The notes under the pieces are model-generated. The model saw only the letters and a program-made list of their open reading frames with translations, ran no database searches and had not been told where the DNA came from. DNA of 64,000 nucleotides, taken from assembly GCF_014842025.1 (NCBI RefSeq), contig NZ_JACYUY010000027.1:17805-81804 (forward strand), read 5' to 3'. Source of the stretch: Massilia sp. CFBP 13721 (GTDB lineage Bacteria; Pseudomonadota; Gammaproteobacteria; Burkholderiales; Burkholderiaceae_D). The position numbers and the translations under genes were made by a program. Every line of letters begins with the position of its first letter. Position 1 is the first letter of the stretch. Of the stretch, positions 8,416 through 16,927 are shown one piece after another.

Positions 8416-9390
8416 TCAGGCGGCCACATCGGCAACCTGCGCCGCAAGAAAGGCCGCATACGCATGGCGCAATCCGTCGCGCAGCGGCGTGCTGGCGCTC
8501 CACCCGAGGGCGCGCAGTTTCGATACGTCGAGCAGCTTGCGCGGCGTCCCGTCCGGCTTGCCGGCATCGAACACGATCCGTCCCTCGAAGCCGACGACTT
8601 CGCCCACCATGCAGGCCAGGTCGTGGATGCTGATATCGACGCCGGTGCCGACGTTGATGTGCGAATGCATCGGGTCGGTACTGGCCGCATAGGTCTCGGG
8701 CGCCAGGTTCATCACGTGGACACTGGCGGCGGCCATGTCGTCGACGTACATGAATTCGCGCATCGGCTTGCCGCTGCCCCAGATGACGACTTCGGCCGCC
8801 CCGTTCGCCTTGGCGTCGTGGAAGCGCCGCACCAGGGCCGGGATCACATGGCTGTTCTGCGGGTGGTAGTTGTCCCCCGGGCCGTACAGGTTGGTCGGCA
8901 TCACGCTGCGGAAATCGGTACCGTACTGGCGGTTGTAGCTTTCGCACAGCTTGATGCCCGCGATCTTGGCCACGGCGTAGGGCTCGTTGGTGGGTTCGAG
9001 TCCGCCCTCCATCAGGTAGTCCTCGCGGATCGGCTGCTGCGCCAGGCGCGGATAGATGCACGAGGAGCCGAGGAACAGCAGGCGCCCCACGCCGGCGCGC
9101 CAGGCTTCATGCACGACATTTGCCTGCACCATCAGATTGTCGTAGATGAATTGCGCCGGATAGGTGTTGTTGGCATGGATGCCGCCTACCCTGGCCGCGG
9201 CCAGGTAGACCTGGTCGATGCGCTCGGCGCGAAAGAAGGCGCGCACCGCCGGCTGGTCGGTCAGTTCGAGTTCGGCGTGGGACCGCGTGACGATATGCGT
9301 GTGGCCGCGGGCGCGCAGGGCGCGCACGATGGCGGAGCCGACCAGGCCGCGATGACCGGCCACATAGATGCGGGGTTCTGGATGATTCAC
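8416..9390 (-). CDS. fcl: GDP-L-fucose synthase
   Basis: A 324-residue extended SDR enzyme. The NAD(P) motif GHRGLVGSA follows the start, and LFLGSSCIYP and the YAVAKIAG (Tyr-x3-Lys) motif carry the catalytic Ser, Tyr and Lys. It converts GDP-4-keto-6-deoxymannose to GDP-L-fucose in the cytoplasm, supplying fucose (or a related sugar) to the EPS. I place the start at GTG 9390 because a strong CGGAGGAAGC ribosome site lies directly upstream. A longer in-frame ATG version would begin with a repeat-encoded CNRY peptide. The partner GDP-mannose dehydratase is not in this window. It is inserted between epsB and epsD, which are usually close. Confidence 0.93.
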   Translation of the reverse strand: MNHPEPRIYVAGHRGLVGSAIVRALRARGHTHIVTRSHAELELTDQPAVRAFFRAERIDQVYLAAARVGGIHANNTYPAQFIYDNLMVQANVVHEAWRAGVGRLLFLGSSCIYPRLAQQPIREDYLMEGGLEPTNEPYAVAKIAGIKLCESYNRQYGTDFRSVMPTNLYGPGDNYHPQNSHVIPALVRRFHDAKANGAAEVVIWGSGKPMREFMYVDDMAAASVHVMNLAPETYAASTDPMHSHINVGTGVDISIHDLACMVGEVVGFEGRIVFDAGKPDGTPRKLLDVSKLRALGWSASTPLRDGLRHAYAAFLAAQVADVAA

Positions 9391-9650
9391 GCTTCCTCCG
9401 ATCCGGTTGCAATATCGGTTGCAATATCGGTTGCAATGCGCATCATCGCGTGCATTGCTGTGCAAGCCTACCTGTCGTGTACCGCACGTCTCTTGACGGG
9501 CATCGCCGTTTTTCAGGGAACCAAAAACGCTTTCCGGTGACGTCGGACGCGCCGCCGCGCTCGAACGATCATCCTGGACCCTCTTCGGGCACGGGCGAAG
9601 CGGCGCTTCCCTTGGCGCAGCGTGTTTAAGCGACGATTAAGCGCTTTGCT
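9391..9650 (-). promoter_or_regulatory. 260-bp gap splitting the EPS operon, with tandem repeats
   Basis: No convincing gene is seen here. The gap separates epsB from fcl inside an otherwise tightly packed operon. Next to the fcl ribosome site it holds the 12-bp tandem repeat listed separately. A 7-bp inverted repeat (GCAATGC / GCATTGC) lies about 20 bp further from the start codon. This arrangement suggests a second promoter or operator for fcl and the downstream genes. No clear -10/-35 pair or terminator was found. Confidence 0.35.
9404..9437. repeat. 12-bp tandem repeat, 2.8 copies, before fcl
   Basis: The unit CGGTTGCAATAT occurs at 9404-9415 and 9416-9427, with ten further bases at 9428-9437. 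It ends only 14 bp from the fcl GTG codon. A 12-bp period is a multiple of three, so it keeps the frame of the longer alternative ORF. It could be an operator or a copy-number-variable tract. Confidence 0.9.
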
Positions 9651-11033
9651 TCAAAACGCGTTCTCTCGCGTCAAAATCACGCGCACTGTCTTTAAAATGA
9701 TCCACAGGTCCAGCCACACCGACCAATTGCGCAGGTAGTCAAGGTCGTACTGGATGCGCGCTTCCATCCGGTCGAGGGTGGCGGTCTCGCCGCGTAAACC
9801 GTTTACCTGGGCCCACCCGGTGATGCCCGGTTTGACCTTGTGGCGCAGCATGTAGCCCTTGATCAGTTTCCTGTATTGCTCGTTGTGGGCGACGGCATGG
9901 GGGCGCGGACCGACGATGCTCATGCTTCCCTGCAGGACGTTGACGAACTGCGGCAATTCGTCGAGCGAGCTGCGGCGCAGGAAGCGACCGACCGGCGTCA
10001 CCCGCGCGTCGTCGCGGCGCGCCTGTACGACCTCGCTGCCGTCGTCGAGGGTCCACATCGAACGGAATTTCCAGACCATGATCTCTTCGCCGTACAGGCC
10101 GTAGCGGCGCTGGCGGAAAATGACAGGCCCCGGCGAGGTGCACTTCACGGCCACGGCGATCGACAGCATCAGCGGCGCGAGCAGGACCAGGATGATGCTG
10201 CCGAACACGATGTCGCTGGCGCGCTTGATCATGCTGTTCATGCCCATGAAGGGTGTCTCGCGGATGGCGATGACGGGCATGCCGCCGACGTTGTCGAAGC
10301 GCGCCTGCATCAGGTCGAACACGTACACGTCGGGCAGGAAATACACCGAGGCCGTGGTGTCCTGCAATTCGTCGATGAGGTGGCGGATGCGCGGCTGGGC
10401 CGAGATCGGCTGGCTGATGAAGATCAGCTTGATGTTATTGCTGCGCACGTACGCGATCACGTCGCCGACCCCGCCCAGCACCGGATGGCGCAGGCCCGCT
10501 GGATGGCGCACCCTGGCGCGGTCGTCGAAGAAGCCGTGCATCTGCATGAACAGGTTCGGATGGTGCTCGCAGATGGCGGCGAACTTGGCGCCGACCTCGT
10601 TGGCGCCGACCACGATGACCGAGCGCACCTCGCTGCCGCGCACGGGCCGCCCCGCCGCCCGCCGCACCAGCAGGTGACTGGCCAGCAAGGCCGCCGGGGT
10701 GGCGATCGCCCAGGCCAGCAGCACGCGTTCGTCGTAATAATATTTGAGGCCGCTGGCCGAGCCGAGGAAGTACAGCACGCCGATCGTCACGCACCAGCCG
10801 AACACGATGTCGCGCGCATAGGCCAGCATGCGCCCGCTGCGCCAGGTGCGGTAGGGATCGATGTGCTGGTAGACCGCCGACGAAATGAAAAAGGCCAGGA
10901 CCATCAGCACCAGCGAATAGCCCGAGAACGGTTCGCGCCAGGCGAGCGAGGACACGTACAGCGAACCCATGATGATCAGGGGGTCGAGCACGCGCTGGAA
11001 AAACGAGATGAGCGGAATGTCGTTGACCGTCAT
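9651..11033 (-). CDS. epsB: EpsB, undecaprenyl-phosphate glucose phosphotransferase
   Basis: A 460-residue polyprenyl-phosphate hexose-1-phosphate transferase that starts EPS repeat-unit synthesis at the inner membrane. Four N-terminal membrane segments (to ~130) are followed by a CoA-binding-like middle domain (VIVVGANEVGAKFA). The C-terminal bacterial sugar transferase domain begins with a membrane segment (~280) and contains KFRSMW, RRSSLDELPQFVNVL, GPRP and KPGITGWAQVNGLRGET. Length matches the family (~460). It begins 14 bp after epsL. The gene downstream (fcl) follows after an unusually large gap. Confidence 0.94.
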   Translation of the reverse strand: MTVNDIPLISFFQRVLDPLIIMGSLYVSSLAWREPFSGYSLVLMVLAFFISSAVYQHIDPYRTWRSGRMLAYARDIVFGWCVTIGVLYFLGSASGLKYYYDERVLLAWAIATPAALLASHLLVRRAAGRPVRGSEVRSVIVVGANEVGAKFAAICEHHPNLFMQMHGFFDDRARVRHPAGLRHPVLGGVGDVIAYVRSNNIKLIFISQPISAQPRIRHLIDELQDTTASVYFLPDVYVFDLMQARFDNVGGMPVIAIRETPFMGMNSMIKRASDIVFGSIILVLLAPLMLSIAVAVKCTSPGPVIFRQRRYGLYGEEIMVWKFRSMWTLDDGSEVVQARRDDARVTPVGRFLRRSSLDELPQFVNVLQGSMSIVGPRPHAVAHNEQYRKLIKGYMLRHKVKPGITGWAQVNGLRGETATLDRMEARIQYDLDYLRNWSVWLDLWIILKTVRVILTRENAF

Positions 11034-11047
11034 CGCATGTGACCGGC

Positions 11048-12256
11048 TCAGAATTGGACGCTGGCGTTGATGGCGAGCGTATTGGCCTTGAAGTCGCCGA
11101 TGCCGAGCACGGGCGAGCCGCTGCGCGACTGATGCACCCAGGCCGCCGACAGCGTCAGCTTGCGCCGGACTTCCCAGCTTGCCTTGAGGCTGGCCGAGCG
11201 CAGCGTGTCGTCCAGACTGCCGGTGCCGGTAAAACCGTCGCGCGGATTGTAGTCGCGCCGTTCGTGGACGGCGTCGGCCTCGACCCGGATCTTGCCGGTG
11301 GCGTTCCAGGTCGCGCCCAGGCTGACGCCCTTGTTCAGCGTATAGCTGACGACCGGGCTTTCCAGCGGGGCGAAATCGCGCCACACCGAGGCGCGCCCGG
11401 TAAGTTTGCCGCCCGGGTCGTACAGCAGCGTAACGCGGCCATTGGCGCCGCTCGTGCGCCCGGCGCCGAACGAGGGCTGGCTGCGGCGCGCATAGCCGGC
11501 CAGTCCCTGCAGCGTGGTCGAGCCGCCGGCTTTCCAGTCGACCCGCGCCTTGATCTCTTCCTGCCGAAAATCGTCGGTGAGCACCCCTCCCGCGAACGGG
11601 CGCCGGTTCGGATAGCTGCCGTCGATGCGGCGCAGCACCAGGCCGACGGTGCTGCCGCTGCGTGCCAGGTAGCGCCCTTCGAGCTCGACGACGTCTTCGG
11701 TGCGGTCGTTGAAGGATTGGGCGGCCAGTTCGTAGTCGAAGCGGTCGCGCGACAGTGCGGTGCGTGCCTCCCAGCGCGGATGGAGCTTCCAGACGCCCTC
11801 GAAAAAGCTGCGCCGCCCCTTGCGCAGGTTGCGTTCGTCGCTGGGAAAATCGGTGTACGGCGCCGGCGTCTGCGCATGGGTAGCGCCGAGCTTGCCCGAG
11901 AAGCGGTTGCCGAGCTCCCAGTACCAGGTCGCCTGCAGGTCGCGGCCGTCGTAGTCGAGCTGGCGGAAATGGTCGAATTTTACTTTCGACAGCTTGGCGA
12001 CGGCGAGCAGGCGCTGGCGCCGGATGGGCTTGTCGAGCACCGCGCCAAATTCGAAGGTGGTCCAGGAATCGGAACGTCGGCCGTCGAAGGCCGGTGCGCC
12101 GTCGGGGATGCGCAGCAGGTTGTCGTCGTGCGCCCAGCCGATGCGCCCGTACAGGTCGAGCGGGGTGCCGGGAATGGCCGCAGCTGGAACCGGAGCCAGA
12201 CTCGCAATCAGGACGCCGGCCAGGAAAGCGAGCGGATGCAGGCAAATTCTCGACAT
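11048..12256 (-). CDS. epsL: EpsL, putative outer-membrane beta-barrel of the EPS operon
   Basis: A 402-residue exported protein with signal peptide ICLHPLAFLAGVLIASLAPVPAAA. Many alternating amphipathic strands end in a C-terminal phenylalanine (INASVQF), the signature of an outer-membrane barrel. EpsL-family proteins open exosortase-B EPS operons and are thought to serve export across the outer membrane. The start at 12256 directly precedes the signal peptide; an in-frame extension of 36 codons is not supported. The ribosome site is a weak GAAAGAA. It is probably the first gene of the operon, so its promoter should lie in the upstream gap. Confidence 0.83.
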   Translation of the reverse strand: MSRICLHPLAFLAGVLIASLAPVPAAAIPGTPLDLYGRIGWAHDDNLLRIPDGAPAFDGRRSDSWTTFEFGAVLDKPIRRQRLLAVAKLSKVKFDHFRQLDYDGRDLQATWYWELGNRFSGKLGATHAQTPAPYTDFPSDERNLRKGRRSFFEGVWKLHPRWEARTALSRDRFDYELAAQSFNDRTEDVVELEGRYLARSGSTVGLVLRRIDGSYPNRRPFAGGVLTDDFRQEEIKARVDWKAGGSTTLQGLAGYARRSQPSFGAGRTSGANGRVTLLYDPGGKLTGRASVWRDFAPLESPVVSYTLNKGVSLGATWNATGKIRVEADAVHERRDYNPRDGFTGTGSLDDTLRSASLKASWEVRRKLTLSAAWVHQSRSGSPVLGIGDFKANTLAINASVQF

Positions 12257-12553
12257 GTCGTTCTTTCGAAAGGCATTGCTGGACCGGGGATGACTGCACC
12301 GCGTGACAACCACATTTCTGACCGCCGCCCACACGCATGAGTTCCGCCCGCGCGTTTGACGCAAGAAGATATGCGCATCGTTGCGCCGGCTAATGTTGGT
12401 CGGGTGATGGCGGCCTGGAACGGCGGCCGCGAAGATGGGGTCGGATGCAACGTGGCATGCAGCCGGTGGCGGGACGCAAGGCGCGTCCGCCGTCGATGAA
12501 TTGTCTCGACCATCGCCCCGGGCCGAGGCCCGAGGCTGTACTACCTATGAGCG
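12257..12553 (-). promoter_or_regulatory. Upstream region of the EPS operon
   Basis: A 297-bp gap between uup and epsL, both leftward. It should contain the uup transcription end and the EPS promoter. I found no convincing sigma-70 pair and no T-tailed terminator; a GC-rich inverted repeat lies close to the uup stop codon (about 12515-12540). No small gene is supported. Confidence 0.35.
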
Positions 12554-14464
12554 TCAGCCCTCGCCGCGCGAGCGCGCTTCGATCTTTTCCCAGCGCTCGA
12601 GGGCGTCGAGCAGCAGGTCGTCGATCTCGGCGTAGCGGGCGTTGATGCGGCGCGCGTCGGCCGGGTTGGTCTTGTAGAAGTCGGGCGCGTTGAGCTGGGC
12701 GGTGATGGCCGACTGTTCGTCCTCGAGCGAGGCGATCAGTTTCGGCAGTTCGTCCAGTTCGCGCTGTTCCTTGTAGCTGAGCTTGACCTTCTTGGCGGAA
12801 GCGTCGGCGGGCGCTTCTACGGCCTTGGCCGGCGCCTGCTTGGCGGCCGGGGCCGATGGCTGGGGTGCGGTCGCCTTGACGCGTTCCCAGTCGCTGTAGC
12901 CGCCCACGTATTCGCGCCACTGGCCCTGGCCTTCGGCGACGATCACCTGGGTCACGACGTTGTCGAGGAAGGTGCGGTCGTGGCTGACGAGGAAGACGGT
13001 GCCGGTGTACTCTTCGAGCAGCTCTTCGAGCAGTTCCAGGGTATCGATGTCGAGGTCGTTGGTCGGCTCGTCGAGCACCAGGCAGTTGGCCGGCTTGGCG
13101 AACAGGCGCGCCAGCAGCAGGCGGTTGCGCTCGCCGCCCGAGAGCGACTTGACCGGCGAACGGGCGCGTTCCGGCGCGAACAGGAAGTCGTTCAGGTACG
13201 TCATCACGTGCTTGCGCTGGCCGTTGACTTCAACCCAGTCGCTGCCTGGGGCGATGGTGTCGGCCAGGCTCGCTTCTTCGTTGAGCTGGGTGCGCATCTG
13301 GTCGAAGTAAGCCACGTTGAGCTTGGTGCCCAGGCGCGTGGTGCCGCTGTCGGCCGTTTCTTCGCCGAGGATGATCTTCAGCAGCGTGGTCTTGCCGGCG
13401 CCGTTCGGACCGATCAGGCCGACCTTGTCGCCACGCAGGATGGTGCCGCTGAAGTTGGAGACGATGACTTTTTCGCCGTACGACTTCGACACGTTCTCGA
13501 GTTCGGCGACGATCTTGCCCGAACGCTCGCCCATGCCGACGTCGAGCTTGATCTGGCCTTGGGTGTCGCGGCGTGCCACGCGTTGCAGGCGCAGCGCTTC
13601 CAGGCGGCGCACGCGGCCTTCGTCGCGCGTGCGGCGCGCCTGCACGCCTTTGCGGATCCAGACTTCTTCCTGGGCCAGGAACTTGTCGAACTTGGCGTTC
13701 TCGACTTCCTCGTTGGCCAGCAGTTCGCGCTTGCGTTCCTGATAGGTCGAGAAATTGCCGGGGAAGGACAGCAGCTTGCCGCGGTCGAGCTCGATGATGC
13801 GGGTGGCGACGTTGTCGAGGAAGCTGCGGTCGTGGGTAATGAACAGGACCGAGCCGCGGAAGTCGCGCAGCAAGCCTTCCAGCCACATGATCGATTTGAA
13901 ATCGAGGTGGTTGGTCGGTTCGTCGAGCAGCAGCACGTCCGGCGCCGACACCAGCGCCACCGCCAGCGCGACGCGCTTTTGCATACCGCCCGACAGCGTG
14001 CCCATCTTCGCATCGGCGTTCAGCCCGAGGCGGTCGAGCGTGGTATCGACCTTGTTGCTGAGGTTCCAGCCATCGGTGGCGTCGAGCTTGACCTGGATGA
14101 CGTGCATGCGCTCCATCAGCGCATCGTCGTCGCCCTGGCCGAACTGGCCGGTCAGTGCTTCGTATTCGGCCAGCATGCCCTGCAGTTCGCCCATGCCGGC
14201 AGCGACGGCGTCGAACACGGTCGACTCGGAGTCGAAAGTCGGTTCCTGTTCGACATAGGCGATTTTGATACCTTGCTGCATGACGAGCAGGCCGTCGTCG
14301 AGCTTGAAGCGCCCGGCGATGGTTTTCAGCAGCGACGACTTGCCGGTGCCGTTACGCCCGATCAGGCCGACGCGTTCGCCGGTTTCGAGGGAAAAGTCCG
14401 CGTGGTCGAGCAGCGCGACGTGACCGAACGCGAGTTGCGCGGACGAGAGGGAAATGACAGCCAT
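12554..14464 (-). CDS. uup: ABC-F ATPase Uup
   Basis: A 636-residue soluble protein with two ABC domains and no membrane segments. Domain 1 has Walker A GRNGTGKSS (about residue 36), signature LSGGMQKR and Walker B LLLDEPTNHLD. Domain 2 has GPNGAGKTT, LSGGERNR and LVLDEPTNDLD. They are joined by an Arg/Lys-rich linker, and a C-terminal ~80-residue coiled coil (SYKEQRELDELPKLI onward) is typical of Uup. ABC-F proteins act on ribosomes, and Uup is linked to genome stability and DNA-structure binding. It stands alone, 438 bp from the tRNA gene. Confidence 0.93.
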   Translation of the reverse strand: MAVISLSSAQLAFGHVALLDHADFSLETGERVGLIGRNGTGKSSLLKTIAGRFKLDDGLLVMQQGIKIAYVEQEPTFDSESTVFDAVAAGMGELQGMLAEYEALTGQFGQGDDDALMERMHVIQVKLDATDGWNLSNKVDTTLDRLGLNADAKMGTLSGGMQKRVALAVALVSAPDVLLLDEPTNHLDFKSIMWLEGLLRDFRGSVLFITHDRSFLDNVATRIIELDRGKLLSFPGNFSTYQERKRELLANEEVENAKFDKFLAQEEVWIRKGVQARRTRDEGRVRRLEALRLQRVARRDTQGQIKLDVGMGERSGKIVAELENVSKSYGEKVIVSNFSGTILRGDKVGLIGPNGAGKTTLLKIILGEETADSGTTRLGTKLNVAYFDQMRTQLNEEASLADTIAPGSDWVEVNGQRKHVMTYLNDFLFAPERARSPVKSLSGGERNRLLLARLFAKPANCLVLDEPTNDLDIDTLELLEELLEEYTGTVFLVSHDRTFLDNVVTQVIVAEGQGQWREYVGGYSDWERVKATAPQPSAPAAKQAPAKAVEAPADASAKKVKLSYKEQRELDELPKLIASLEDEQSAITAQLNAPDFYKTNPADARRINARYAEIDDLLLDALERWEKIEARSRGEG

Positions 14465-14902
14465 AATCTTGTGAGGGAGCCACCCGCGGTGGTCTCACGA
14501 AAATCGTTGAGAGGGCGCGGTACGGCGGAAGAAGGTGAAAGAAGCCGCCATTGTACCGATTGCGGCGGCGACACTTCCAGGAGTCTTCCAAATTAGCTGG
14601 TTTCGCCCGCTATAATTGCACGCGGTTCACGATACCGGCCTGCCATGCAGGGCCCGCTCGCCGAACCGCAGGGTGCCGCCAGCGGCGGCATCCGCCTCTC
14701 CCGTTGCCGCCGGAGCCGTCTCGAGCAGCGCAGTGCGCGCTGCGAAGATGCTGCTTGCGAATCCTTGCACACTGACCGCCGCGTTGATATAGCGCTTGCG
14801 CGGCGCTGGCCAGGCGTGCGAACTGGCTGCCGTTCATCTCCATGGGAGCAAACAGGCGGGCAAGGAAGACCTACACGGAATGTTGAGGCAGGATGGGTTC
14901 AG
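14465..14902. other. Non-coding gap between uup and tRNA-Arg
   Basis: No supported gene. A perfect TATAAT hexamer lies on the plus strand at 14611-14616, but its best -35 candidate is poor and no gene follows, so I do not call a promoter. Short ORFs on both strands lack ribosome sites, and one of them runs through the tRNA. Confidence 0.5.
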
Positions 14903-14977
14903 TGGTATCGCCAGCGGGAATCGAACCCACATCTAAGTCTTAGGAGGACCTTGTACTATCCATTGTACGATGGCGAC
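14903..14977 (-). tRNA. tRNA-Arg (anticodon CCT)
   Basis: Read on the minus strand, the 75 nt fold into a full cloverleaf. The acceptor stem is GTCGCCA pairing with TGGCGAT (first pair G-U), with discriminator A and encoded CCA. The D stem is GTAC/GTAC. The anticodon stem AGGTC/GACTT has loop CTCCTAA, so the anticodon is CCT. The T arm is GTGGG-TTCGATT-CCCGC. It decodes AGG, a rare codon at this GC content. Confidence 0.97.
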
Positions 14978-14988
14978 ACACGAGCTGA

Positions 14989-15017
14989 ATTATACAGGGA
15001 TGGCAACTATCTGGGAA
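14989..15017 (-). promoter_or_regulatory. Promoter of tRNA-Arg
   Basis: On the minus strand TTCCCA (15012-15017) is separated by exactly 17 bp from TATAAT (14989-14994). This places the transcription start about 5-7 bp before the tRNA 5' end, which fits a stable-RNA promoter. Confidence 0.7.
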
Positions 15018-15277
15018 CGCAGCTACCTCGGGAAGCTGCACGGAGGGCTGCATATCCAGCTCCCCGGAAAACGGAGTAAGGCAGAGGCCGTGTCTGAATG
15101 TGAGACCAGACCATTTCCGTATCAACGGCTTGGCTTTGCCTGCAACGTCGATCGAACTTGGGGCAATCAATACCTGGTCAACTGCGCTATGTATGCAAAA
15201 CATATGCAAATCAGGAAAATCCAGGAAAATCGTCGCAGGCATCGCGCCCGCGACGAACTGGCCCTATCGCCGCAGCT
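15018..15277. other. Non-coding gap between tRNA-Arg promoter and the toxin islet
   Basis: No gene is supported. The stretch is visibly richer in A/T than the flanking genome, like the two genes that follow, and looks like part of the same acquired segment. I saw no terminator with a T-tract and no repeat of the tRNA 3' end. Confidence 0.4.
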
Positions 15278-15547
15278 TCACGGCGCTCTTGCCGTGGTTA
15301 ATTCTTCATAACTGGGCAGATTGATGCCATCGACCAGGCCGGCCTCGTATTCTTCCCGAAGGCCATCGAGCATGTTTTCGTATTGGTCGATACTTTCCTG
15401 CATCTCGACCTGGTCGTCGATTTGTTCGGCGCTCAGATCGCCGTCTTCCAGCGCTTCCATTTCGCGTAATTCGCGCTTGATTGACATGATCTTGCCGGAC
15501 AAGAGAGAAATAAAGATCGACAATTCTCGTTCGCTGATGTTGCGCAT
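15278..15547 (-). CDS. Tsi2-like small acidic protein, probable immunity/antitoxin
   Basis: An 89-residue acidic helical protein starting MRNISERELSIFISLLSGKI. Heptad-like spacing gives probable coiled-coil helices over residues 8-75, and it ends with EYEAGLVDGINLPSYEEL. From memory, P. aeruginosa Tsi2 (77 residues) has a similar ending (YEQALGQYSGLPPYDRL) and is also an all-helical acidic dimer. The gene starts 10 bp after the upstream toxin-like gene, and its ribosome site (GGAGAG) overlaps that gene's TGA, so it should be co-translated. The most likely job is to bind and block the neighbour. The match is short, so the call leans partly on context. Confidence 0.7.
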   Translation of the reverse strand: MRNISERELSIFISLLSGKIMSIKRELREMEALEDGDLSAEQIDDQVEMQESIDQYENMLDGLREEYEAGLVDGINLPSYEELTTARAP

Positions 15548-15557
15548 CGCTCTCTCC

Positions 15558-16052
15558 TCACGCCTCGAAATACAAGGATGCACGCTTGAGCTCAACCGCG
15601 CGTGCAATCGCGGAACGTGCGATATTGTCGAGCGCGCCCTCGTAGGCTGTTTGCGTCATGGCGTTAATGCAGCGTATCGAATAATGCGACTTGTCGCTGC
15701 CGGTTTGCTGGACATCCAGCCCTGCATCGATGCTCGTCCCCTCCGGCAAGAGAAAATAGTACCACCCGCGAAATCCGAACTTGCCGTGTTCCTTGGTCAG
15801 CGAGACACCCTCGCTCGGCTTGACGAACCTGCGCCTGCTATCCGGGTTGATATCGTCGACGCCCCTGACCCAGGTTTCTTCATCTTTGGTAAAGGTCGTG
15901 ACGTCGGGCGCCCGAAAACTACTGTCTTTTCGGAAAAAACCGGCATAGTCCGGGTAAAGACTGCCTGCTCCCGTGTAGTTCGTTTTGATGTCAGCAGGCT
16001 TTTTTCGATTGCTTTTGCATGATCGGAATAAATCAAGTGTCAATGTAGCCAT
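15558..16052 (-). CDS. Tse2-like ADP-ribosyltransferase toxin
   Basis: A 164-residue protein without a signal peptide. Compared from memory with P. aeruginosa Tse2 it shares, in order, an N-terminal TLTL segment, RAPD (47-50), a G-[VT]-S loop (Ser84), a PEGTSI turn (103-108; PDGTDI in Tse2), an L-x-V-x-Q strand (112-116), HYSI (123-126; HYTI in Tse2) and LDNIARSAIAR (141-151; LDNFVRNAIRR in Tse2). Tse2 is a type VI secretion effector with an ADP-ribosyltransferase-like fold that acts in the cytoplasm. ATG 16052 is preferred over the adjacent ATG 16055 for spacing to GAGG. No secretion genes are nearby. Base composition is AT-richer than the neighbours, suggesting transfer. Confidence 0.8.
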   Translation of the reverse strand: MATLTLDLFRSCKSNRKKPADIKTNYTGAGSLYPDYAGFFRKDSSFRAPDVTTFTKDEETWVRGVDDINPDSRRRFVKPSEGVSLTKEHGKFGFRGWYYFLLPEGTSIDAGLDVQQTGSDKSHYSIRCINAMTQTAYEGALDNIARSAIARAVELKRASLYFEA

Positions 16053-16280
16053 CATTGTCCTCAGGTAGATTCTGAAACACATGCGACGGGAATGATGCAA
16101 ACCTATGCATCGAGGTTACCGCTTCGAACGGCAGTGAAACCGCGATTTACTATACGCCGGCCAATCGGCCACAACCACTGCGCTGATGAAAAAACGACAT
16201 TGTCCGCGCGTTCGGGGCGTGCGAGCCCCTTCTCTCTTCCACGCTATCATCGCCATTCCCGAGCCTGTCTGGAGTATGCG

Positions 16281-16919
16281 ATGTTCGAGTTCATTACCGA
16301 GTTCCTGGAAAAGAGCGGCTACCTGGGCGTGTTCGCGCTGATGGCACTGGAGAACATCTTTCCGCCGATTCCATCCGAAATGATCATGCCTTTCGCCGGC
16401 TTCGTGGTCGCGCGCGGCGACTTGAACCTGGTGGGCGTGCTGCTGGCCGGCACGGCCGGTTCGGTGGCGGGCGCCCTGCCCTGGTATTACGCGGCCAAGG
16501 TGTACGGCTGCGAACGCCTCAAGCGCATTGCCGGCGGCAGCCACGCGCGCTGGCTGACGGTCACGCCAGACGACATCGACACCGCGCTGGAATCGTTCCG
16601 CAAGCATGGGCGCAAGGCGGTGCTGTTCGGGCGCCTGATCCCCGCCGTGCGTACGCTGATTTCGGTCCCGGCGGGTTTGGGTAACATGTCGTTGGGGCAG
16701 TTTTTGCTGTACTCGAGCATTGGTTCGCTGGCCTGGACCGGCTTGCTGACGGCGGCCGGTTTCCTGCTAGAAAATAATTACAAGGAAGTGGCGACCTATG
16801 TCGATCCGGTGTCGAAGGCCGTTCTCGGCGCCATGCTGGCCTGGTACCTGTACCGCGTGATCACCTGGCGCAAGCCGGCCCAGGCCGGCAGCCGCAAGCA
16901 GGAAGCCGAGATGAACTGA
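16281..16919 (+). CDS. DedA family membrane protein
   Basis: A 212-residue polytopic protein. The family core is clear: LENIFPPIPSEMIMPFAGFV near the N terminus, GSVAGALPWYYAAKVYG, and FGRLIPAVRTLISVPAGLGNM with the conserved Arg pair of the re-entrant helix. DedA proteins act in the inner membrane, and several members flip undecaprenyl phosphate or phospholipid and support proton-motive-force homeostasis. The start at ATG 16281 has GGAG six bases upstream; the longer ORF begins inside the AT-rich islet and is rejected. It is transcribed away from the toxin pair and ends 8 bp from the convergent regulator gene. Confidence 0.9.
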   Translation: MFEFITEFLEKSGYLGVFALMALENIFPPIPSEMIMPFAGFVVARGDLNLVGVLLAGTAGSVAGALPWYYAAKVYGCERLKRIAGGSHARWLTVTPDDIDTALESFRKHGRKAVLFGRLIPAVRTLISVPAGLGNMSLGQFLLYSSIGSLAWTGLLTAAGFLLENNYKEVATYVDPVSKAVLGAMLAWYLYRVITWRKPAQAGSRKQEAEMN

Positions 16920-16927
16920 AGCGAACG

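Noticed and set aside
14611..14616. TATAAT as a plus-strand promoter
   Set aside because: No acceptable -35 at 16-18 bp and no gene or RNA recognised downstream.
14610..14843. 77-residue ORF on the minus strand before the tRNA 3' end
   Set aside because: No ribosome site, Gly/Arg-rich second half typical of random high-GC frames, no family recognised.
14645..15079. 144-residue ORF on the plus strand
   Set aside because: It runs antisense through the tRNA-Arg gene and has no ribosome site or recognisable protein features.
14903..16052. Integrative island using tRNA-Arg as attachment site
   Set aside because: The toxin pair lies on the 5' side of the tRNA, no integrase is present, and no repeat of the tRNA 3' end was found. 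Only proximity is reported.
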